Assembly: GCF_900106975.1 (NCBI RefSeq)
Contig: NZ_FNNU01000004.1
Span: forward strand, 310,001 to 374,000
Length of the DNA stretch: 64,000 nt
DNA from: Pseudomonas kuykendallii
GTDB lineage: Bacteria; Pseudomonadota; Gammaproteobacteria; Pseudomonadales; Pseudomonadaceae
Direction of reading: 5' to 3'
The translations under genes were made by a program, and so were the position numbers. The notes below the pieces were generated by a model, which searched no databases, was not told where the DNA came from, and saw only the letters and a list, made by a program, of their open reading frames with translations. Numbering within the stretch: the first letter of the stretch is position 1; every line of letters begins with the position of its first letter. Of this stretch, positions 9,954 through 18,934 are shown one piece after another.

Positions 9954-10862
9954 TTACTGGTCGTGGTAGCCCAGCGAGTGCAGCGCGCGCTCGTCGTCGG
10001 ACCAGCCGCCCTTCACCTTGACCCAGAGGTTGAGCATGACCTTGGAGTCGAACAGCACTTCCATGTCCTTGCGGGCGTTCTGGCCGATGCTTTTGATCCG
10101 CTCGCCCTTCTCGCCGATGATGATTTTCTTCTGCCCGTCACGCTCGACCAGGATCAGCGCATGGATGTGCAGGATGCGACCTTCCTGCTTGAACTCTTCG
10201 ATTTCCACGGTGATCTGGTACGGCAGCTCGGCGCCGAGCTGGCGCATGATCTTCTCGCGCACCAGTTCGGCGGCGAGGAATCGGCTGGAACGATCGGTGA
10301 TCTGGTCTTCGGGGAAGAAGTGCTCGTTTTCCGGCAGCCGCTCGGCCACCAGTTTCTCGAACAAGTCGAGATTCTGCCCGTGCTGGGCGGAAATCGGCAC
10401 CACCTCGGCGTTGGGCAGTTGCTCGGACAGCCACTTCAGGTGCGGCAGCAGATCGCCCTTCTCGTCCAGGCGATCGGTCTTGTTCACCGCGACGATCACC
10501 GGCCCGGTGACGTACTGCACGCGCTCGAGAACCATCTGGTCTTCATCGGTCCAGCGCGTACGATCGACCACGAAGACCACCACGTCGACGTCCTTCAGGG
10601 CGGCCGACGCGGTCTTGTTCATGTAGCGATTGAGCGCTTTCTCGCCGTTCTTGTGCAGACCGGGAGTATCGACATAGACCGCCTGGATCGCGCCCTCGGT
10701 CTTGATCCCGAGCATGTTGTGGCGGGTGGTCTGCGGCTTGCGCGAAGTGATCGCCAGCTTCTGCCCGAGGATGTGGTTGAGCAGCGTCGACTTGCCGACG
10801 TTGGGACGGCCGACGATGGCGACATAGCCGCAACGCGTCACGCTTTCATCATTCATTGCCAT
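9954..10862 (-). CDS. era: GTPase Era (30S ribosome assembly)
   Basis: A 302-residue essential GTPase that binds the 3' end of 16S rRNA during small-subunit maturation. G1 is [10 protein letters not shown]2 lies in the switch region ending in TTRH, G3 is DTPG and G4 is NKTD. The C-terminal KH domain contains [19 protein letters not shown]. The start at 10862 overlaps the end of rnc by 14 bases; an internal ATG two codons later (10856) would also work. Co-expression with rnc is conserved across Proteobacteria. Confidence 0.97.
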   Translation of the reverse strand: MAMNDESVTRCGYVAIVGRPNVGKSTLLNHILGQKLAITSRKPQTTRHNMLGIKTEGAIQAVYVDTPGLHKNGEKALNRYMNKTASAALKDVDVVVFVVDRTRWTDEDQMVLERVQYVTGPVIVAVNKTDRLDEKGDLLPHLKWLSEQLPNAEVVPISAQHGQNLDLFEKLVAERLPENEHFFPEDQITDRSSRFLAAELVREKIMRQLGAELPYQITVEIEEFKQEGRILHIHALILVERDGQKKIIIGEKGERIKSIGQNARKDMEVLFDSKVMLNLWVKVKGGWSDDERALHSLGYHDQ

Positions 10863-11538
10863 TCTCCACGCCCAGGGCGATTAGGGCGGCGGCGGCCGCT
10901 ACCTGCTCGGCGATACGCCGGCTGGCGCCCTGCCCGCGGGTCTTTTCATTCAACAGCGAAATCTGGCACTCGACGAAGAAACTCCGGCAGTGCGGTTCGC
11001 CCTGGATATCCACCACTTCGTAACGCGGCAGTTCGCAGGCGCGCGACTGGAGGAACTCCTGCAGGCGCGTCTTCGGGTCCTTGTTGGTGTCGACCAGCGT
11101 CAGGCTGTCCAGCTCGGAAGTGAGCCAGGCCAGCACGCGCTCGCGGGCGGCCTGCATCCCGGCATCGAGATAGATCGCGCCGATCAGCGCTTCCAGCGCA
11201 TCCGCCAGGATCGACTCGCGACGAAAACCGCCGCTCTTCAGCTCGCCCGAGCCCAGACGCAGGTATTCGCCGAGGTCGAAACCGCGCGCCAGCAGCGCCA
11301 GTGTCTCGCCTTTGACCAGCCGCGCGCGCAAGCGCGACAGCTGGCCTTCGCGGGCCTGCGGGAAGCGCTCGAACAGCGCCTCACCGGCGACGAAGTTGAG
11401 GATCGCATCGCCGAGGAACTCCAGACGCTCGTTGTTGCGTCCGGCGAAGCTGCGATGAGTGAGGGCCAGGAGCATCAGCTCGCTGTCCTTGAAGGTATAG
11501 CCGAGCTGACGCTCGAGACGGGCCAACTGTGGGTTCAC
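10849..11538 (-). CDS. rnc: Ribonuclease III
   Basis: A 229-residue double-strand-specific endoribonuclease that processes rRNA precursors and structured mRNAs. The signature [12 protein letters not shown], carrying catalytic Glu and Asp residues, and the second acidic pair in [14 protein letters not shown] are intact. A C-terminal dsRNA-binding domain follows ([11 protein letters not shown] to the alanine-rich [13 protein letters not shown] helix). The start is a GTG that overlaps the stop of the upstream DUF4845 gene by four bases, so translation is coupled. Confidence 0.97.
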   Translation of the reverse strand: MNPQLARLERQLGYTFKDSELMLLALTHRSFAGRNNERLEFLGDAILNFVAGEALFERFPQAREGQLSRLRARLVKGETLALLARGFDLGEYLRLGSGELKSGGFRRESILADALEALIGAIYLDAGMQAARERVLAWLTSELDSLTLVDTNKDPKTRLQEFLQSRACELPRYEVVDIQGEPHCRSFFVECQISLLNEKTRGQGASRRIAEQVAAAAALIALGVENGNE

Positions 11539-11912
11539 GGCATTCTTACGCGAAATTCTTTATCGAAACGGGCCACCAGATCGAGGTTCTGGATCAGCGG
11601 CTCGCGTTTTTCGTACTGGAGGTGAACGCGGAACTCGTTGTTCACCACTTCGACCTTGACCGCATCGTTGACGTTCAGGTCGCGGATGTTGTTGATCTGC
11701 ATGCCCCGACTGACATGGCTGTAGAACTCGGGAATGGTGCGGATCTGCGAGGCCTTCTCGGTTTCCACCGAGGTGATGATCTTCTCCATCGACATGTAGT
11801 CGAGGTAGTGCGGGATCATCTTGAACGCCGCGCTGGCGAAGAACGCGACCAGTGCCAGGACCAGCATCCAGCCCAACAGCGAAAAGCCTTTCTGCGAACG
11901 CGCACCTTTCAT
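11535..11912 (-). CDS. DUF4845 membrane protein between lepB and rnc
   Basis: A 125-residue protein of unknown function, always found between lepB and rnc in pseudomonads. Residues 8-30 ([21 protein letters not shown]) form a type IV pilin-like or single membrane helix after a short KGARSQKG head. The remainder is a periplasmic alpha/beta domain. I chose ATG 11912, which has GAGG seven bases upstream; a second ATG at 11930 lacks a good site. The resemblance of the N-terminus to pseudopilin leaders is noted, but no function can be assigned. Confidence 0.85.
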   Translation of the reverse strand: MKGARSQKGFSLLGWMLVLALVAFFASAAFKMIPHYLDYMSMEKIITSVETEKASQIRTIPEFYSHVSRGMQINNIRDLNVNDAVKVEVVNNEFRVHLQYEKREPLIQNLDLVARFDKEFRVRMP

Positions 11913-11977
11913 GCTCGACCTCAATGTCATGTATTCCGATGGGGAAACGCAGCGGCGCCCGGAGGCGCCGTCGACAA

Positions 11978-12835
11978 TCAGTGGATCAGACCGACCCGGC
12001 TGAAATTGGGCAGGTTGCTCATCTTCGGATCCGGCCAGCTCAGCCAGACCGCGAAGGCCTTGCCGACGATATTGCGGTCCGGAACCATGCCGAGAACGTC
12101 CTTCGGAATCTTCGGATCGTTCCAGTAGCGGCTGTCGTTGGAGTTGTCGCGGTTGTCACCCATCATGAAGTAGTGACCACCGGGCACCGTCCACTCGCGG
12201 CCGGGTTCGGCGCGGTAACGGCTCATCTCCTTGCGGATCAGGTGCTCGGCCTCGCCCAGCTGTTCCTTGTAAAGCACCGCGCTGCCGAGCGTGCCCGGCT
12301 CCTCGCCGATCAGTTGCTCGGCAACCGGCTGGTCGTTGACGAACAGGTGCTTGTCGGTGGTGTAGCGCACCTTGTCACCCGGCAGCCCGACCACGCGTTT
12401 GATGTAGTTGACGTTGGGATCGCTGGGGTAGCGGAACACCATCACGTCGCCGCGCTGCGGATCGCCCACCTCGATCACCTTGCTGTCCATCACCGGCAGG
12501 CGGATGCCGTAGGCGAACTTGTTGACGAGGATGAAATCGCCCACTTCAAGGGTCGGTTTCATCGAGCCTGACGGAATCTGGAAGGGCTCGACGAGGAACG
12601 ACCGCAGCACCAGCACGATGGCCAGCACCGGGAAGAACGACTTGCCGTACTCGACCAGCAGCGGCTCCTTGTTCAGGCGCTCCACCACCACGGGATCGGC
12701 CTGCCCGACGCTGCCCTGGTAGGCCGCGATGGCCGAACGCCGACGCGGCGCCAGCACCAGCAGATCGATGAGCGCGAGGAGGCCGCAAACGGCCACCGCG
12801 ATGACCAGCAACAACGGGAAATTGATCGACGACAT
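11978..12835 (-). CDS. lepB: Signal peptidase I
   Basis: Inner-membrane serine protease that removes Sec and Tat signal peptides. It has 285 residues. Two N-terminal membrane helices (about 7-29 and 66-80) are followed by the periplasmic catalytic domain. The Ser91/Lys146 dyad lies in IPSGSMKPT and NYIKRVVGLPGD, and the box GDNRDNSNDSRYW closes the family set. It is directly downstream of lepA, with the start at 12835 touching the lepA stop at 12836. Confidence 0.97.
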   Translation of the reverse strand: MSSINFPLLLVIAVAVCGLLALIDLLVLAPRRRSAIAAYQGSVGQADPVVVERLNKEPLLVEYGKSFFPVLAIVLVLRSFLVEPFQIPSGSMKPTLEVGDFILVNKFAYGIRLPVMDSKVIEVGDPQRGDVMVFRYPSDPNVNYIKRVVGLPGDKVRYTTDKHLFVNDQPVAEQLIGEEPGTLGSAVLYKEQLGEAEHLIRKEMSRYRAEPGREWTVPGGHYFMMGDNRDNSNDSRYWNDPKIPKDVLGMVPDRNIVGKAFAVWLSWPDPKMSNLPNFSRVGLIH

Positions 12836-14635
12836 CTAGCTATCCACTTTGAGTACGGCGAGGAAGGCTTCCTGGGGAATTTCCACGCTACCGACCTGTT
12901 TCATTCGCTTCTTACCGGCCTTCTGTTTTTCCAGAAGCTTGCGCTTACGGCTGACATCGCCGCCATAGCACTTGGCAAGAACATTCTTGCGCAACGCCTT
13001 CACGGTCGTCCGCGCAACGATCTGACCGCCGATGGCGGCCTGGATCGCGACGTCGAACATCTGACGCGGGATCAGCTCTTTCATTTTCTCGGTCAGGGCG
13101 CGGCCTTTGTAGTGCGCCTTGTCACGATGCACGATCAGGGCCAACGCATCGACCTTCTCGGCGTTGATCAGTACATCGAGCTTGACCAGGTTGGCCGACT
13201 GGAAGCGGTCGAACGCGTAGTCCAGCGAGGCATAACCGCGGCTGACCGATTTCAGGCGGTCGAAGAAGTCCAGCACCACCTCGTTCATCGGCAAATCGTA
13301 GCTGATCTGGACCTGGCTGCTGAGGAACTGCATGTCACGCTGCACGCCGCGCTTCTCGATGCACAGGGTGATGACATTGCCCAGGTGTTCCTGCGGCACC
13401 AGGATGTTGGCGCGCACGATCGGTTCGCGCATTTCCTCGATGGAGGCAAGATCGGGAAGCTTGGACGGGTTGTCGACGTAGAGCGTGTCGCCGTTCTTCA
13501 TCACCACTTCGAAGACCACGGTCGGTGCGGTGGTGATCAGGTCGAGGTCGTACTCGCGCTCCAGGCGCTCCTGGATGATCTCCATGTGCAGCATGCCGAG
13601 GAAGCCGATGCGGAAACCGAAGCCCAGCGCCTCCGAGCTTTCCGGCTCGTACTGCAGCGCGGCGTCGTTCAGCGTCAGCTTCTGCAGCGCTTCCCGGAAA
13701 TCCTCGAAATCGTCGGAGCTGACCGGGAACAGACCGGCATACACCTGCGGCTTGATCCGCTGGAAGCCGGGGAGCACGTCGACGTCCGGCGTGCTCGACA
13801 GGGTCAGGGTGTCACCCACGGGCGCACCGTGGATGTCCTTGATGCCAGCGATGATGAAGCCCACTTCGCCGGCCTTGAGGTCCTCGGTGCTGGTGTGCTT
13901 GGGGGTGAACACCCCGACGCTGTCCACCTGATGGATCTTGCCGGTGGACTTGACCAGGACCTTGTCGCCCTTCTTGATTCGCCCGTGGCGTACCCGCACC
14001 AGCGAGACCACGCCCAGGTAGTTGTCGAACCAGGAGTCGATGATCAGCGCCTGCAACGGCGCCTCGATGTCGCCGGTCGGCGCCGGGATCACCTTGACCA
14101 GGCGCTCGAGCACATCGATCACGCCCATGCCGCTCTTGGCGCTGCACGCCACCGCGTCGGTCGCGTCGATGCCGATGATGTGCTCGATCTCGTCCTTGAC
14201 CCGCTCCGGTTCGGCCTGGGGCAGGTCCATCTTGTTCAGCACCGGCATCACTTCCAGGCCCTGCTCGATGGCGGTGTAGCAGTTCGCCACCGACTGCGCC
14301 TCGACGCCCTGGCCGGCATCCACCACCAGCAGCGCGCCTTCGCAGGCCGCCAGCGAGCGGCTAACTTCGTAGGTGAAGTCGACGTGCCCGGGGGTATCGA
14401 TGAAGTTCAGCTGGTAGGTTCTGCCGTCCTGCGCGTTGTAGTGCAGCGTCACGCTGTGGGCTTTGATGGTGATGCCGCGCTCGCGCTCCAGATCCATGGA
14501 GTCGAGGACCTGGGCCTCCATCTCGCGATCGGCAAGGCCGCCGCAAATCTGGATGAAGCGGTCCGCCAGCGTCGACTTGCCGTGGTCGATGTGGGCAATG
14601 ATGGAAAAGTTGCGGATATGACTCAGATCACTCAC
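12836..14635 (-). CDS. lepA: Elongation factor 4 (LepA)
   Basis: A 599-residue translational GTPase that acts on ribosomes in back-translocation or assembly. GTP motifs are AHIDHGKST, the RERGITIK switch, DTPGH and NKMD. The LepA-specific C-terminal domain carries [19 protein letters not shown]. It is full length. About 100 bases separate its start from the mucD terminator, so it probably has its own promoter at the head of the lepA-lepB-DUF4845-rnc-era-recO-pdxJ transcript. Confidence 0.97.
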   Translation of the reverse strand: MSDLSHIRNFSIIAHIDHGKSTLADRFIQICGGLADREMEAQVLDSMDLERERGITIKAHSVTLHYNAQDGRTYQLNFIDTPGHVDFTYEVSRSLAACEGALLVVDAGQGVEAQSVANCYTAIEQGLEVMPVLNKMDLPQAEPERVKDEIEHIIGIDATDAVACSAKSGMGVIDVLERLVKVIPAPTGDIEAPLQALIIDSWFDNYLGVVSLVRVRHGRIKKGDKVLVKSTGKIHQVDSVGVFTPKHTSTEDLKAGEVGFIIAGIKDIHGAPVGDTLTLSSTPDVDVLPGFQRIKPQVYAGLFPVSSDDFEDFREALQKLTLNDAALQYEPESSEALGFGFRIGFLGMLHMEIIQERLEREYDLDLITTAPTVVFEVVMKNGDTLYVDNPSKLPDLASIEEMREPIVRANILVPQEHLGNVITLCIEKRGVQRDMQFLSSQVQISYDLPMNEVVLDFFDRLKSVSRGYASLDYAFDRFQSANLVKLDVLINAEKVDALALIVHRDKAHYKGRALTEKMKELIPRQMFDVAIQAAIGGQIVARTTVKALRKNVLAKCYGGDVSRKRKLLEKQKAGKKRMKQVGSVEIPQEAFLAVLKVDS

Positions 14636-14736
14636 GGATCAACACTCGAAAGACCGCGGAAGATTCCCGCCGAAAAATAGCCGGCAAGTGTACCCGATAG
14701 GCCTGCCGAGCGTCACGCCCGCACAGGCCCGCGGGC

Positions 14737-14768
14737 ATGAAAAAGGGCGATTCGCATCGCCCCTTTTC
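14737..14768 (-). terminator. Intrinsic terminator after mucD
   Basis: Read on the minus strand, a GGGCGAT/ATCGCCC-type stem with a short GCGA loop is followed by TTTTT. It lies 26 bases past the mucD stop and before lepA, and so separates the envelope-stress operon from the lepA operon. Confidence 0.85.
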
Positions 14769-14793
14769 ACGTCGCTCCAATGGCCTTTAGCCG

Positions 14794-16224
14794 CTATTCG
14801 GACAGCTTGAAGGTGATGAAGCTGGCGCGGCCCTGACGCAGTACACGCATCGATACCGAGCGATTCTTCGGCAGTTGCTGGGCAACTTCGGTGAAGGTCT
14901 TCGCCGAATCGATGGACTGGTTGTTCAGGTGGGTGATCACGTCACCCGGACGCAGCCCGATCAGCGCCGCGGGACCGTCGAGCACCTCGCGAATGACCAC
15001 GCCGCCCTGCAGATCGAGGGATTTCTTCTGCTCGGCGGTCAGCTCGACCACTTTCACGCCCAGACGGTTGCTGCTGCGCTCGACGCCTTCCTCGGCGCCG
15101 CCCATCGACATCTCCTCGCCTTCCGCCGGCAGCGCGCCGACCGTCAGTTCGAGCGTCTTGCGCTGGCCTTCGCGGGCGACCTCCAGCTTGACCTTGGACC
15201 CCGACTTCATCGCACCGACCAGGTGCGGAAGGTCCGCGGACATCACGATCGGTTGCCCGTTTAGGCTGAGAATGACGTCGCCGACCTTCAGACCGCCAGC
15301 CGCGGCCGGACCGTTGTCGAGAACCTGAGCAACCAGCGCACCCGCCGGCTTGTCCAGACCGAAGGACTCGGCCAGATCCTTGTTCACTTCCTGAATCACC
15401 ACGCCCAGCCAGCCGCGGCTGACCTTGCCGTCGGTCTTCAACTGGTTGGCGACGTCCATCGCGACATCGATCGGGATGGCGAACGACAGACCCATGAACC
15501 CGCCGGAACGGGTGAAGATCTGCGAGTTGATCCCGACCACTTCGCCCTTCAGGTTGAACAGCGGACCGCCGGAGTTGCCCGGGTTGATGGCCACGTCGGT
15601 CTGAATGAACGGCACGTAGCTCTCGTTCGGCAGGCTGCGGCCCTTGGCGCTGACGATGCCGGAGGTCGCGGAATGATCGAAACCGAACGGCGAGCCGATG
15701 GCCAGCACCCACTCACCGACCTTGAGCGCCTCGGAGTTGCCGATCTTCACGGTCGGCAGGTTCTTGCCGTCGATCTTCAGCAACGCCACGTCGGTGCGCG
15801 GATCGGCACCGATCAGCGTGGCCTTGAGCTCGCTGCGGTCGGGCATGCGCACGAGGATCTCGTCGGCATCGGCGACCACGTGGTTGTTGGTCAGGACATA
15901 ACCGTCATCGGAAATGATGAAACCCGAACCCAGGGACTGCGCTTCACGCTGGCGACCCTTGGGCGCATTGGGCCCCTGCTGAGGCATCCCGCGCTCCAGG
16001 AATTCCCGCAGCATCGGCGGGAGACCTTCGAGGTCGGGCATCTGCGATTGCGCGACGCCGCGGTCGGGCAGTTTCTGCGTGGTGCTGATGTTCACCACCG
16101 CGGGCGAAGCCGCTTCCACCAGGCCGGTGAAATCAGGCAGTTCAGCCTTCGCCACCAGCGCCTGGGACATCAGCAGCAGCGCTGCGACACCCGACAGATA
16201 GGACTTGAAACTTGCTTTGAACAT
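14794..16224 (-). CDS. mucD: Periplasmic serine protease MucD (HtrA/DegP type)
   Basis: A 476-residue periplasmic protease/chaperone that removes misfolded envelope proteins and damps the AlgU response. A signal peptide (residues 1-27, ending VAKA) precedes the trypsin-like domain with triad His115 (NNHVV), Asp145 (RTDVALL) and Ser218 (NPGNSGGPL). Two PDZ domains follow (starting near GWLGVVIQEV and near RLGVKVVEL). The frame extends 29 codons upstream, but ATG 16224 has a GGGGAGG site and starts the signal peptide. It follows mucB with a 175-bp gap where P. aeruginosa carries mucC. Confidence 0.96.
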   Translation of the reverse strand: MFKASFKSYLSGVAALLLMSQALVAKAELPDFTGLVEAASPAVVNISTTQKLPDRGVAQSQMPDLEGLPPMLREFLERGMPQQGPNAPKGRQREAQSLGSGFIISDDGYVLTNNHVVADADEILVRMPDRSELKATLIGADPRTDVALLKIDGKNLPTVKIGNSEALKVGEWVLAIGSPFGFDHSATSGIVSAKGRSLPNESYVPFIQTDVAINPGNSGGPLFNLKGEVVGINSQIFTRSGGFMGLSFAIPIDVAMDVANQLKTDGKVSRGWLGVVIQEVNKDLAESFGLDKPAGALVAQVLDNGPAAAGGLKVGDVILSLNGQPIVMSADLPHLVGAMKSGSKVKLEVAREGQRKTLELTVGALPAEGEEMSMGGAEEGVERSSNRLGVKVVELTAEQKKSLDLQGGVVIREVLDGPAALIGLRPGDVITHLNNQSIDSAKTFTEVAQQLPKNRSVSMRVLRQGRASFITFKLSE

Positions 16225-16399
16225 GGGGCCTCCCCGGAAACAAAAAAACTCGGCACGCGCCCGAAGGCACCGCGAGTCTGGTACGCCGCCCCAGGCGGCG
16301 CAACTCGACACCAGCGCAAGGCTGAGAATCAGGAAATGGGTATTTGCATCTGTAAGCCTCGCAGGACGACGGATACTACGAAATCACGCCTTTCTTCGC

Positions 16400-17356
16400 T
16401 CATTGCAGGCTTTGCGCTTCACCAGGACGGATCGACAGCGCTATTCGCTCGGCTGTGCCCAGCGGAATCTCGCCCACAACGGTCACCATCACCTCGCCCT
16501 CGGCGGTCGGCATATGCCGGGAGACGGCTACGGTCGGGCCCAGTTGGCTACGCGCATCGTCGAAACGGGCGCCACGCAACGGCTCGAGAAATACGGAAAA
16601 CTGGGTGATGCCGTCGCCATAGAGCATGCAGGCGACAGGCTCGGAGGACGCAGGGCTGCGTCGCTGGAGAATGCTGTTCAGGGTAAATCCCGGTGGAACC
16701 CAGTCCGAACGCCAGGCGTTATCGGGAAGAACCTCGCTTTGCGAGACCTGGACCGGCTTGCAGTCACCGCTCGCCTTGGACGCGGCGCCATCCCCAGCCT
16801 CTTGCGGAACGAAGTCGGTGAACTGGAAACGCTCCAGGACGTGACCGTCTTCGTTGATCAGCAGGGACTTCAGCGGCAATGCGGTTTCCCGATCGAGGTG
16901 CAACTCGAAGCCGTAGCGATGCTGATCACGCGGAACCAGTGCCAGGACCACGGCATTGCGACCCGCGACCCGGGATTCGCCCGCATCGCGCAAGTCATAC
17001 CATTGGGAGAGTTGCTGAGGGTCCAGCGTGCGGGTGAGCCAGGACTGACCCGCCTCGCTCGACTGCTCGACCAGAGTACCGGTGGCGCAGTCGGTTTTGC
17101 CATTGGTGCGCAGCACTTCGTAAGGAGGACCGTCGAGTTGCAACAGCCGCTCTTTCACGGCGCCACCCGCGTCCACCTCATGCCAGATGCCATGCGTGGA
17201 AAAGCTCCCATCGCGCTCATAGACGAACGTCCCATGGAAGCTTTTCTGTTGCTCGGCGCTTTGCAGTTTGAGAAGCCAGTCCTGCGCATCGGCGGCATTG
17301 GCCGCCGAGGTCGCCAACAAGCTCCCCATCAACACCACCAAGGGGAAACTGCGCAT
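16400..17356 (-). CDS. mucB: Sigma factor AlgU negative regulatory protein MucB (RseB family)
   Basis: A 318-residue periplasmic protein that binds the periplasmic tail of MucA and protects it from AlgW, keeping AlgU off until lipid or LPS stress signals arrive. Signal peptide 1-21 (SAANAA). The RseB-type two-domain body begins DWLLKLQSAEQQKSFHGTFVY, and the C-terminal domain contains the SDWVPPGFTL block. The start is eight bases after the mucA stop, so it is cotranscribed with algU and mucA. Confidence 0.95.
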   Translation of the reverse strand: MRSFPLVVLMGSLLATSAANAADAQDWLLKLQSAEQQKSFHGTFVYERDGSFSTHGIWHEVDAGGAVKERLLQLDGPPYEVLRTNGKTDCATGTLVEQSSEAGQSWLTRTLDPQQLSQWYDLRDAGESRVAGRNAVVLALVPRDQHRYGFELHLDRETALPLKSLLINEDGHVLERFQFTDFVPQEAGDGAASKASGDCKPVQVSQSEVLPDNAWRSDWVPPGFTLNSILQRRSPASSEPVACMLYGDGITQFSVFLEPLRGARFDDARSQLGPTVAVSRHMPTAEGEVMVTVVGEIPLGTAERIALSIRPGEAQSLQ

Positions 17357-17364
17357 GTAACCCC

Positions 17365-17952
17365 TCAGTGCTGTTCTTCGAGGCTCGCTGCGCGGGCGTA
17401 AGGCAGAGGGCCTTCGACACCGTTGGAGGCGGACTGCTGGGCGTGCTGACGCAGGTACTCGGCCAGACGCTGGTCATGCCAGGCTGCCTGATTGCCGTCT
17501 GCAGCAACCGGAGTCTCGGCCTGGGCACCGTTGGCGGTGAAGCCTGCGAGCACAGCGCCACCAGCGACCTGTTGAGGCACGGTTACCTGAGAAGGCTGAG
17601 CCTGTTGAGCGAGCTGAACGCCGCCCACTTCGTCCTGGTTGTAGAAGCGCACGCCTGCCAGTACGGCGACGGTCACCGAAGCAGCAACGGCCAGGCGGCT
17701 AACGCTGCGCCAGGCGGTCGAAACCTTGCCCGGAACCTTCTCTTCGGCGATCGCTGCGGAGACCGCGGAAGCGATGTCCAGGTGAGGGACAAGCAATTCC
17801 TTGTGCATAACGGCGCGGGCGACCTGGTAGCGAGACCAGGTGGCACGTACGTCGGCATCGTCGCTGGCGGCGATCACTCGACGCAATTCAAGTTGGTCCG
17901 CTTCGTTATCCATCACCGCGGACAGCGATTCCTGCAGGGATTCACGAGTCAT
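17365..17952 (-). CDS. mucA: Anti-sigma factor MucA
   Basis: A 195-residue single-pass inner-membrane anti-sigma factor. The cytoplasmic N-terminus, which binds AlgU, is the RseA-type LQESLSAVMDNEADQLELRR. A membrane helix lies at about 86-103 ([18 protein letters not shown]). The periplasmic tail, which binds MucB, ends with the family YARAASLEEQH. The gene looks intact, so no mucoid-type truncation is present. ATG 17952 has AGAGGA upstream; the frame continues 15 codons further without family similarity. Confidence 0.96.
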   Translation of the reverse strand: MTRESLQESLSAVMDNEADQLELRRVIAASDDADVRATWSRYQVARAVMHKELLVPHLDIASAVSAAIAEEKVPGKVSTAWRSVSRLAVAASVTVAVLAGVRFYNQDEVGGVQLAQQAQPSQVTVPQQVAGGAVLAGFTANGAQAETPVAADGNQAAWHDQRLAEYLRQHAQQSASNGVEGPLPYARAASLEEQH

Positions 17953-17983
17953 GGCAGTTCCTCTCTTGGCTTTCGCCGCTGTC

Positions 17984-18568
17984 TTAGGAGTTATCATGCA
18001 ACAAGGGTTGCAATGCTTTATCGATCACTTCTCGCGCTCGGAAAATGCGCGAACGTACAGTGCCCACCGGACACTGCATGACGCTCGCAATGTCCTCGTA
18101 GCTCAAACCATCGAACTCGCGCAGCGTCAGCGCTGTACGCAAATCCTCAGGCAACTGCTGGATGGTTCGATGGACCGTGTCCTCGATCTCGTCCCGCAGC
18201 ATTGCTCGTTCCGGTGACTCGATGTCCTTGAGGGCGTGATCGCCGTCGTAGAACTCCGCGTCTTCGGCACTCACGTCGTTGTCGGGTGGACGACGCCCGC
18301 GTGCTACCAGGTGATTCTTGGCCGTGTTGATGGCGATCCGGTACAGCCACGTATAGAACGCGCTGTCCCCGCGAAAGTTTCCCAGTGCCCGGTATGCCTT
18401 GATGAAGGCTTCCTGAGCCACGTCCTGAGCCTCATGGCTGTCGTGCACGAAACGCACGATCAGACCCAAAATCTTGTGCTGGTACTTGAGCACCAGCAAA
18501 TCGAAAGCCCTTCTGTCTCCGCGCTGAACACGCTCGACCAGCTGCTGATCCTGCTCCTGGGTTAGCAT
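17984..18568 (-). CDS. algU: Envelope-stress ECF sigma factor AlgU (RpoE/sigma-22)
   Basis: A 194-residue extracytoplasmic-function sigma factor that drives alginate, osmotic and envelope-stress genes. Region 2 includes LVLKYQHKILGLIVRFVHDSHEAQDVAQEAFIKAYRA-type sequence with the -10 recognition helix (FYTWLYRIAINTAKNHL). Region 4 ends with the -35 helix DIASVMQCPVGTVRSRIFRAR. It is first in the algU-mucA-mucB-mucD operon, and its upstream region carries AlgU-type promoter elements, consistent with autoregulation. Confidence 0.97.
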   Translation of the reverse strand: MLTQEQDQQLVERVQRGDRRAFDLLVLKYQHKILGLIVRFVHDSHEAQDVAQEAFIKAYRALGNFRGDSAFYTWLYRIAINTAKNHLVARGRRPPDNDVSAEDAEFYDGDHALKDIESPERAMLRDEIEDTVHRTIQQLPEDLRTALTLREFDGLSYEDIASVMQCPVGTVRSRIFRAREVIDKALQPLLHDNS

Positions 18569-18627
18569 GACAACTCCTCGTTGAGCCTGGAGTTAGGTCG
18601 CGCTCCGTGACAGATCGGCTTAGCAAA

Positions 18628-18654
18628 ATAGACCCACATGTTGCGCAAAAGTTC
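18628..18654 (-). promoter_or_regulatory. Candidate AlgU-dependent promoter, proximal to algU
   Basis: On the minus strand a perfect GAACTT (complement 18649-18654) is followed after 16 bases by TCTAT (complement 18628-18632), close to the AlgU consensus GAACTT-N16/17-TCTGA. It lies 60 bases before the algU start and would give positive autoregulation. Confidence 0.6.
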
Positions 18655-18825
18655 TCCCCTCCAGGCAAAGCTCCAGCAGCCCGCTCAGGTTCTGCTTGGA
18701 AAATCAGGCAGTGGGCTTTCCACTGCGTCGAATACGTCTTTATGCCGAGCCTTGAAGTGAGGGCAACCGTGAGACTACTTTCACCACAAGCGCCGGGCGT
18801 ACCTTTCTAGGTAACCTGCTATGGA

Positions 18826-18847
18826 ACCTGGCTGAATTAGAAAGTTC
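18826..18847 (-). promoter_or_regulatory. Second candidate AlgU-type promoter, distal to algU
   Basis: A second perfect GAACTT (complement 18842-18847) has TCCAT 16 bases downstream on the minus strand, about 260 bases before algU. P. aeruginosa is known to have more than one AlgU-dependent promoter here. The -10 match is weak. The 366-bp gap 18569-18934 otherwise holds no ORF I believe. Confidence 0.35.
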
Positions 18848-18934
18848 CAGAGCACCACCGAACGACATAAGCCCGCTATTGTGCCGAGCACCTGCTCTAT
18901 ATACTAGGTCCCGCTTCTTCCGCGGAATCTGGTC

